DNA from: Verrucomicrobiia bacterium
GTDB lineage: Bacteria > Verrucomicrobiota > Verrucomicrobiia > Verrucomicrobiales > DEV007
Direction: 5' to 3'
NCBI GenBank assembly: GCA_030425385.1
Contig: JAUIAH010000014.1
Location: 62,001-126,000 of the forward strand
DNA: 64,000 bases
Shown here one piece after another: positions 1-8,000 of this stretch (its first letter is position 1; every line of letters starts with the position of its first letter). The notes below the pieces were generated by a model, which was given only the letters and a program-made list of their open reading frames with translations, was not told where the DNA came from and made no database searches. The position numbers were made by a program, and so were the translations under genes.

Positions 1-1049
1 AAATCATCGACAGGCTCAACCAGGCCCACCCCCATGACGGCCTTCCACAATCGATTGACGATGACCTTAGCGAAGCGCGGATTCTCCGGGCCCGTGAGCC
101 AATCGGCATAAGCGTCCAACTGATGTCCCGACCCGCCACCCGCGGCACGTTTCCCGAAGATAGTGTCCGGTCGCACTTCCTCGCGGGGCTCGGCATCGTC
201 ATACTGATAGTCGGAAGGGAGCTTGAGAATCTTCTCTTCGTCATGCTTCACCCGGTAACTCAAAGGCTCTAACAAATCCCGCAAAGCATTGCGCACCAAG
301 CGATTCATTTCCTTATTGCGATCGCGGCGTGCCCGTTTCTCCATCTTGTCCATCCGTTTGTCCACCCGCACGACTTTCTCAGGATTCACCCGCGTCTCGA
401 CACCGTAAGTGTAAGCGGCCATTTCGTAGTAGTCCTTCTGCTTCCACTTGTCGAAAGGGTGGTTGTGACACTGTGCGCAGACGAGTTGCGTCCCGAGAAA
501 GATCTGCGCCGTGTTCGACATGTTATCCAGCGGCATGCCGGCATCTCGCAAATAATACCCAACCGCTCCATTCTCCCAAATGTACCCCTCCGCGGTTACG
601 AGCGCATGCACCATGTCCTTATACGACATGTTGGCGCGCAGCGCTCCTTTCACCCAGTCAGCATAGGCTTCGCCGGCTCCCTGTTCCATGTCGGACTTCA
701 CCCGCAAGATGTCAGCCCAGTAGTTGAACCAGTGACTCACATAGCCTTCCGAGTGGAGCAGATGGCGGATCAACTGGGTCCGTTTACTCTTACTATCAGT
801 CCCCAGAAACTGTTGCGCCTCTTGATAGGTTGGGATGCGCCCAATGACATCAAGGTAGAGGCGCCGTAGAAAGATCTCATCACTCGAGGGCGGGTTCGGC
901 TTCACCCCGTGCGTCCGGTAGTTGGCCTCGACAAGGGCATCAATCTGTTGGCTCACCCGCCGATCATTCCCCAACGCCCAGGAAAGAGCGAGGGCACTGG
1001 CGATGATGGCGACGGCAAGGATCTTAGGGAGGGAGGTTCCAACAGTCAT
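1..1049 (-). CDS. DUF1549/DUF1553 exported protein (5' part; 3' end beyond window)
   Basis: I translated the minus strand from the ATG at 1049; it stays open to the window edge (349 codons), so the C-terminus is missing. Residues 1-27 form a signal peptide (hydrophobic run ending ALSWALG). A DUF1549 domain follows, with the typical opening DEIFLRRLYLDVIGRIP, then QLVCAQCHNHPFDKW, a CxxCH heme-like motif near residue 190. After a charged linker, a DUF1553 domain begins (AYADWLTGPENPRFAKV, then IVNRLWKAVMG). Proteins of this kind are abundant in Planctomycetes and Verrucomicrobia, often beside DUF1501 proteins and sulfatases. They are thought to be extracytoplasmic and redox-linked, but no reaction is established. 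A DUF1501 gene would be expected just outside the window. Family assignment is firm; function is unknown. Confidence 0.9.
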   Translation of the reverse strand, partial: MTVGTSLPKILAVAIIASALALSWALGNDRRVSQQIDALVEANYRTHGVKPNPPSSDEIFLRRLYLDVIGRIPTYQEAQQFLGTDSKSKRTQLIRHLLHSEGYVSHWFNYWADILRVKSDMEQGAGEAYADWVKGALRANMSYKDMVHALVTAEGYIWENGAVGYYLRDAGMPLDNMSNTAQIFLGTQLVCAQCHNHPFDKWKQKDYYEMAAYTYGVETRVNPEKVVRVDKRMDKMEKRARRDRNKEMNRLVRNALRDLLEPLSYRVKHDEEKILKLPSDYQYDDAEPREEVRPDTIFGKRAAGGGSGHQLDAYADWLTGPENPRFAKVIVNRLWKAVMGVGLVEPVDD

Positions 1050-1148
1050 GGGCGGGGGCGTTTGGAAGGCGTGCGGCGGGGTTGGTCCGACCTTCCAAGA
1101 TAGCGCCAACCACTAAAAGACGCAACTCTTCAGCCCCTCCTTGAACGC

Positions 1149-1186
1149 ACGAAGCCCCCTTCCGCCACGGGCAGAGGGGGCTTCGT
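1149..1186 (-). terminator. Intrinsic terminator-like hairpin after the L28/small-protein pair
   Basis: A perfect 12-bp inverted repeat (1149-1160 and 1175-1186, arms acgaagccccct / agggggcttcgt) encloses a 14-base loop. It starts 28 bases past the stop of the small gene at 1214. There is no clear T-tract on the minus strand (gcgttcaa follows), so Rho-independent function is likely but not certain. It separates this pair from the DUF1549 gene downstream on the same strand. Confidence 0.65.
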
Positions 1187-1213
1187 TATCGTAAACCTGA
1201 AATTTCGGAAGGC

Positions 1214-1420
1214 CTAAGCCTTCCGCTTCAGAAAAGGCAACCCGGTCGTCGAGTTCTCAATGACTTCGTAGCCCTCGGGCAACGCGTCACAGGCGCCTTC
1301 GTCTTTGATTGTGCCAGCAAAGAAGTAGAGCTTCGTTTCCTTGCCATCCTTGCGTTTGTTCACCCTCACGTGGAGGTAGTAGGTTTTTCCAGATTTCTTG
1401 CTTTCGACGCTATAGGCCAT
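1214..1420 (-). CDS. Conserved small protein (68 aa), unknown function
   Basis: A basic 68-aa protein lying 69 bases downstream of rpmB on the same strand and ending just before a hairpin. Its features are a central aromatic stretch (TKLYFFAGTIKD), then LPEGYEVIENSTTGLPFLK and a basic C-terminus (KRKA). From memory, similar small proteins with a YYLH...YFFA...GYEVVEN..GLPFLKKK pattern occur in varied bacteria as hypothetical proteins. The context next to L28 suggested a ribosomal protein, but it lacks the Cys pairs and sequence features of L33 or L36, so I do not name it. No membrane segment or signal peptide. The reading frame is supported by position in the operon and the terminator just after it. 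Confidence 0.75.
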   Translation of the reverse strand: MAYSVESKKSGKTYYLHVRVNKRKDGKETKLYFFAGTIKDEGACDALPEGYEVIENSTTGLPFLKRKA

Positions 1421-1489
1421 CAGGGTTTGTGGTTCCGCCAGACTCCGGACAATCTGACGCGTTTCGCCCTCCGAATTGAAACTGTGTCG

Positions 1490-1753
1490 CTAGATCAAAC
1501 CAGCTTTCTTGAGCGTCTTGTAGGCGCCGTTCTTCGACACGGTCTTGAGAGCGCGTGCCGTCAACTTGACCTTGACGTGACGGTTGAGCTCAGGCACCCA
1601 AATGCGCTTCACGCGTAGGTTGGGTTCGAAGGTGCGCTTCGTCTGTTTGACCAACTGCAATCCGATGCCGCCTTTCTTCTTGGCCAAACCGCGATGGTGA
1701 ATTCGGCGTCCTCTCGTGACGCGTGCCCCTGTGATGCTGCAAACTTTAGCCAT
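1490..1753 (-). CDS. rpmB: 50S ribosomal protein L28
   Basis: An 87-aa L28 of the large ribosomal subunit. The start is at 1753, where the protein begins MAKVCSITGARVTRG; the frame is open further upstream, but only this start gives the L28 N-terminus. Diagnostic stretches are the N-terminal C-x-x-T-G, the basic IHHRGLAKKKGG loop and TKRTFEPNLRVKRIWV. The family is usually near 60-80 aa, so this is slightly long, with a lysine-rich tail ending KKAGLI. It is followed at 69 bases by the small conserved gene and probably shares a transcript with it. The one thing it lacks is a clear Shine-Dalgarno; only a weak purine run (cagaga) precedes the start. Confidence 0.95.
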   Translation of the reverse strand: MAKVCSITGARVTRGRRIHHRGLAKKKGGIGLQLVKQTKRTFEPNLRVKRIWVPELNRHVKVKLTARALKTVSKNGAYKTLKKAGLI

Positions 1754-2083
1754 GATGGTATCTCTGCTCGTTGGTCGACTTCTGAAATGAGTCGGTAGGG
1801 GTAGCAGGATTCCCCAGCCCGTCAACCGCACATTTCCGGGCTCACCGATCATCATATTTGGCAGTGAAGCAGTTATCTTTGGGTCGCATTTATACAAACA
1901 GCTACATGCCGACCTCAGGATTATGCAGAGCAGTCTCCATCCAGGCCCCTGAGAAATAGTCTTCGACACGCAGAAGTACAACTCTTCCTGAAGATATCGT
2001 GCTATTGAGCATAGTAATTATTTGCCAATTGCCATAATTACTATATTTATTCTATTCTCGTCGCCCCTTTTCCCAATATTCCC
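1754..2083. other. Divergent intergenic region between rpmB and the first giant gene
   Basis: These 330 bases hold no supportable gene. The part near rpmB must carry its promoter. From about 1990 on the sequence is strongly AT-rich and contains the 2011-2044 inverted repeat listed separately. I looked for tRNA-like cloverleafs and small-RNA hairpins in 1790-1990 and saw none that were convincing. Confidence 0.6.
2011..2058 (+). promoter_or_regulatory. AT-rich inverted repeat and possible promoter of the first giant gene
   Basis: A perfect 11-bp inverted repeat, atagtaattat (2011-2021) and ataattactat (2034-2044), has a 12-base spacer and sits 40 bases before the ATG at 2084. It overlaps a possible sigma-70-like pair: TTGCCA (2029-2034) and TATTCT (2053-2058), with an 18-base spacer. 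The repeat could be an operator for a dimeric regulator. A terminator is less likely, because the stem is AT-only. This is inference from sequence alone. Confidence 0.4.
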
Positions 2084-5000
2084 ATGGTTCTCACCAAGCC
2101 TCTCCCCATCCACCTTGTGCGCCTAGCAACACAAGCTTGTAGATCTTCTAGATTCTCCGGATTCAAGATGCGAAACCTCCTCCTTTGGGCTTCTCTCTTG
2201 TTCGGCGTGAGTTGGGCATCCACGGTGCAGGCGCAAGGTCCTGGAACCATGCTCTTCGACCGCTTTGGGGTCGATCTTGATCTTGGCCCTTTCAATGCCT
2301 CTGCCGGTCCGGGAGCAACCGGAGGCTTTCCCTTCGACTGGACAAGTTTCGAGCCTGATCCTTCCCAAGCGCCCCGCTTCAGTGCCGGTGCCATTGATTG
2401 GACGGAGGCTGACTGGTTCGGGGCATGGTTGAACGACTTTACGGAAACGACAATTCAGCATGCCCCTGCCCCAGGTACGCCCGACCAGGATTGGAATCCC
2501 TCAGGAGGAGAGCCTTACGAGGTGGAGGGCCTCTATTTCGATAACGACTCCAACAATTACTACCTGGCAATTGTCACGTCGATTCCCCTTCTAGTGGAGA
2601 ACGACACGACTGACCCCACACCAACGAGCGACTATGGCGTGGTAGATCCCAGGGACTTCGGCTCTGCGGGATTTGGCGCCGCGATCCGCTCAGGTGACTT
2701 GTCGATCAGCTTCTTCGACGGGACTGCACGGAGCGAGCGGAATAGCACTGAGTGGCACTACAACTACGGTGTCGACCTGACCCAGGAGAACCGAGACAGC
2801 TATGGCACCTTCGCCGGGCTAGCGGTCCCTAACATGCGCTCCTTGGCGGTCGGAACAGGGCTTTACGAAACCAGTGCTGATCCAGGAGGAAGTCAAATTG
2901 ACGGCCCTAGTGGAGCGTCCGGCGACTGGTACACCTCGGCGGCTCCCCCAACAGGCGGTTCTGGAGCATCCGGAGCAACCCAAGGCAATTGGGAACATAC
3001 TAACTTTGATCCCCTTGCGTCGGGACACGTGCTCTCAAAACTCGGAGATGTCACCGTCAATTACTACGAGTATGACTTTGGTGGCGATGAGGAGAATGGA
3101 TATCCCACCTACGTCTACGAGATCACCATCCCTCGTTCTCTGTTTGGCGTGAATGACAAAGGGCATGGAGAGCAGATTGGGTTCCGCATGACGCCCGGTT
3201 GCCGCAATGACGGCAACGGCGCGGGAGATGGCACCATTTCGCTGATTGCAGCGGTCGATGATTTGGAAGTCGGCGACTTTGTGTTCAATGATAGGAATGG
3301 AAATGGTGTGTATGAACCGCTTCTTGGTGAAGCAGGCATCAATGATGTCGATGTCCAGCTGTTCCCTAGCGGAACGCCTACTTCAGGCACGCCCATCGCG
3401 ACGACGACCACCGCAACGCTAAGTGGCTCACCGGGACGCTACCTCTTCGGTTCTCTTCCATCGGGAGACTACTACATTCACATTCCGGCTACGGAATTTC
3501 AGTTAGGAGGAACCTTAGAAGGACTGATCTCATCGACGACCACAGAAGTGGATCCTGACGATGATGAGAACGAAGATGGTACTGGTGGCAATGGAGCAGG
3601 ATCTGGAGCGAGCACGGTCGGAGGAACGGGCGACGAGAACGGTATTGACGATGCCCTGGCAGCCACCAATGGCATCTCGACCGGGGTGTTCACGTTAAGC
3701 GGTGGCGATGAACCCACGGGAGAAGATGTCGCCTCCATTCAACAGACAGCACTCGATACCAACAGCAATCTCTCGGTCGACCTCGGTTTCTTGGAAGAAC
3801 TTGGCGCCATCAGCGGCTCAGTCCTTGCCGATACCGACAACGATGACGCGGGCGAAGTCGGCATCGCCAACGTCACCCTCACCCTCACCGATGCCGCAGG
3901 CGATCCCATCGATGCGGATGGCAACGCCGGCAATGGCATCCAACCCATCACTGCCGTCACCGACGGCAATGGTGATTACACATTCACCAACCTCCCTCCC
4001 GGAGACTACGGCGTCGCCGAAACCCAACCGACCGGGTATGATGATGTCAGTGATGGCGATAGCACCGATCCCACCGATGACGCGGCCAACGCCGATCCCT
4101 TGGACGACTTCATTCCCGTCAGCATTGACGCGGGCGAAACCGATACCGGGAACGATTTCATCGAGGAACAACCCGGCGCCATCAGCGGCTCGGTCCTCGC
4201 CGATACCGACAACGATGACGCGGGCGAAGTCGGCATCGCCAACGTCACCCTCACCCTCACCGATGTCGCAGGCGATCCCATCGATGCGGATGGCAACGCC
4301 GGCAATGGCATCCAACCCATCACCGCCGTCACCGACGGCAATGGTGACTACGCATTCACAAACCTCTCTCCCGGAGACTACGGCGTCGCCGAAACCCAAC
4401 CGACCGGGTATGATGATGTCAGTGATGGCGATAGCACCGGTCCCACCGATGACGCAGCCAACGCCGATCCTTTGGACGACTTCATTCCCGTCAGCATTGA
4501 CGCGGGCGAAACCGATACAGGGAACGATTTCATCGAAGAGGAGTATAGCTCGATTGGGGATCTGGTCTGGGCTGACCTCGACGGGGACGGCCTCTTCGAG
4601 CCTGGAGACGGTGAGTTTGGGATCAGCAATGTGACCCTCGAACTCTATCTGGATGTGAACTCCGATGGAAGCTTCACAGAAGGCACTGACACTTTAGCTG
4701 GATCGGCAGTGACCGATGCGTCCGGGGTTTACACGTTCTCCGACCTCGGAGCAGGTGATTACATCGTGACGATCACTGACGACAACAACGCCCTTATCGG
4801 CTACACGGCTACGTATGACGAGAACGATGCTACTACCAATCCCGATGGCGAAACCGATGTCGCCTTGATCGCTGGCGACGATCACGTCACGGCTGATTTC
4901 GGCTTTGAGCCGACCCTAGCAGGAATCTATGGAACGGTATACGATGACCACGACGTTTCCAATGACAACGCCATCAATAGCAACGAAGACGCCCCGCTTG

Positions 5001-8000
5001 GTGGGGTCGAGATCTCCTTGTTCACCGATCCTAACGGCGACGGCGATCCCAGCGATGGAGTGCTAGTGGGCGTGACATACACTGATCTATCGGGAGACTA
5101 TGCCTTCAATGATGTCTTGCCCGGCAACTATGTCGTCGTGGAGACCGACCCTAGCGGATTTGCCAGCGATACCGATACAGCAGGAGCCAACGACAACCGG
5201 GTCCCTGTGGCCCTTGCAGGGATCGATAGCACGGGCAACGATTTCCTCGATGATGGAGGCACGCTCTACAACTTGAGTGGCTCCGTCTATGTCGACACGA
5301 GTAAAGATGATAGTCTCAATGGTTCGGGAGAAGATCCTTTGGGCGGGGTGAGCGTCACCCTTTACGCAGATGCCAATGGCGATGGCCTTGCCGATGCCAG
5401 CGATACCGTTCTGGGAACGGCCACGACCCTCCCCGATGGCAGCTATCGCTTTGAGGGCCTGGTTCCAGGCGATTATGTGGTGGTGGAGACTGATCCCACC
5501 GGGGCCAGCAGTGATGACGATGTCCAGGGCGCTCCTACCGATAACACCGTGGCGGCGACCATCACCAATGCCGATAGCACGGGCAATGATTTCCTCGATG
5601 ATAATGTGATTCCGGCGTCCATCGCGGGGGCCGTCTATAATGACACCGCCGATGACAATGCTCTCAATGGCGCCGGGGAAACCCCCATCCCAGGGGTGAC
5701 CGTGACCCTCTTCACCGATCCCGATGGCAATGGCGATCCCAGTGACGGCGTCGCCCTGGCCACCACAGTGACCGATGGCAATGGTGCCTATCTCTTTGCC
5801 GATCTGGCTCCAGGCGACTATGTCGTGGCGGAGACCGATCCTAGCGGCTTCACTAGCGATGCCGATACGGCTGGCGCCAATGATAACCAGATCCCCGTCG
5901 CTTTGGCGAGTGGGGTCGATAGCACGGGGAATGATTTCCTCGATGATGGCACGGTTTACGCCATTTCTGGCACGGTCTACGATGATGACGATGCGACCAA
6001 CAATGATGCGATTGGCGCGGAAGACGCCCCCATGGGTGGGGTGAGCGTCGCGTTGTGGGCTGACACCGATGGCAATGGGTCGCCAGACACTTTGTTAGCG
6101 AGCACCGTGACCGCGGCCGATGGCACTTACCATTTCGCCGATCTTCCTCCAGGCGACTACGTCGTGGTGGAGACCGATCCTAGCGGGTTCACCAGCGATG
6201 CCGATACGGCTGGCGCCAATGATAATCAGATCCCCCTCACTTTGGTGAACGCGGATAGCACGGGGAATGATTTCCTCGATGATGGCGGCAGTCTGAACGC
6301 GATTGGCGGGATTGTGTATAACGATACTGCTGATGATGATACCCTCAATGGCACTGGAGAGACGCCGATCGTCGGGGTCACCGTGACGTTGTTTGCCGAC
6401 GTCGATGGCGATGGCGAGCACACCCCAGGCACCGATGTCGCGATCGCCTCCACGGTGACCGGCGCTGATGGGAGCTATCTTTTCCAAGATCTGCCAGATG
6501 GTGATTATGTGGTGGTCGAGACCGATCCAGCGACCGCTGTTAGCGATGATGATGCCGATGGCTCGGGCGCCAATGACACGAACACGGTGGCCGTGGCCCT
6601 CGCCGGGGCGGATGATTTGGATAATCATTTCCTCGATGATCTCCTCACTGGGAGCATTGCCGGGAGCAGCCTGGAGGACACCGCGAGTGACGATACCTTG
6701 AATGGCACCGGCGAAGCTCCCATCGCGGGGGTGACGATGTCTCTGCTCACCGATCCCAATGGCGATGGTGATCCGAGCGATGGGACGGTGCTGGCGACGA
6801 CGGTGACCGATACCAACGGCGCCTATCTCTTTTCCAATGTTGCCCCGGGGGATTATGTGGTCGTGGAGACTCAGCCTAGCGGATTCCCTACCAGTGATGA
6901 CGATACGAGCACCCTGATTGCCGATGGCACGGATGATTGGGTCGATGTGAGTCTGGCGGCTGGCGAGGACGCGACCGGCAATGATTTCCTCAATGATGGT
7001 GGCACGCTCTACGCTCTGAGTGGTTCGGTTTTCGTGGATACTGGCAATGATGATAGTCTCAATGGGTCGGGAGAAGATCCTTTGGGCGGGGTGAGCATCA
7101 CCCTTTACGCGGATGCCAATGGCGATGGCCTTGCCGATGCCGGCGATACCGATCTGGGAACGGCCACGACCCTCCCCGATGGCAGCTATCGCTTTGAGGG
7201 CTTGGTTCCAGGCGATTATGTGGTGGTGGAGACTGATCCCACCGGGGCCAGCAGTGATGACGATGTCCAGGGCGCTCCTACCGATAACACCGTGGCGGCG
7301 ACCATCACCAATGCCGATAGCACGGGCAATGATTTCCTCGATGATAATGTGATTCCGGCGTCCATCGCGGGGGCCGTCTATAATGACACCGCCGATGACA
7401 ATGCTCTCAATGGCGCCGGGGAAACCCCCATCCCAGGGGTGACCGTGACCCTCTTCACCGATCCCGATGGCAATGGCGATCCCAGTGACGGCGTCGCCCT
7501 GGCCACCACAGTGACCGATGGCAATGGTGCCTATCTCTTTGCCGATCTGGCTCCAGGCGACTATGTCGTGGCGGAGACCGATCCTAGCGGCTTCACTAGC
7601 GATGCCGATACGGCTGGCGCCAATGATAACCAGATCCCCGTCGCTTTGGCGAGTGGGGTCGATAGCACGGGGAATGATTTCCTCGATGATGGCACGGTTT
7701 ACGCCATTTCTGGCACGGTCTACGATGATGACGATGCGACCAACAATGATGCGATTGGCGCGGAAGACGCCCCCATGGGTGGGGTGAGCGTCGCGTTGTG
7801 GGCTGACACCGATGGCAATGGGTCGCCAGACACTTTGTTAGCGAGCACCGTGACCGCGGCCGATGGCACTTACCATTTCGCCGATCTTCCTCCAGGCGAC
7901 TACGTCGTGGTGGAGACCGATCCTAGCGGGTTCACCAGCGATGCCGATACGGCTGGCGCCAATGATAATCAGATCCCCCTCACTTTGGTGAACACCGATA

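Noticed and set aside
329-1116. Plus-strand open frames over the first kilobase
   Set aside because: They are antisense to the DUF1549/DUF1553 gene, whose minus-strand frame is open through to the window edge and has clear family motifs.
1214-1420. Identification of the small gene as ribosomal protein L33 (rpmG)
   Set aside because: The gene order beside rpmB is tempting, but the sequence lacks L33 features (short K-rich N-terminus, Cys pairs or the Y-x-T-x-K-N pattern).
1790-1990. A tRNA or small structured RNA in the rpmB/giant intergenic region
   Set aside because: No cloverleaf with acceptor, D, anticodon and T arms could be drawn, and no strong hairpin with a T-run is present.
5370-7787. 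CRISPR array or mobile element as the explanation for the repeats in giant gene 1
   Set aside because: The repeats are long, in frame, code for protein units and have no short uniform spacers, inverted ends or transposase.
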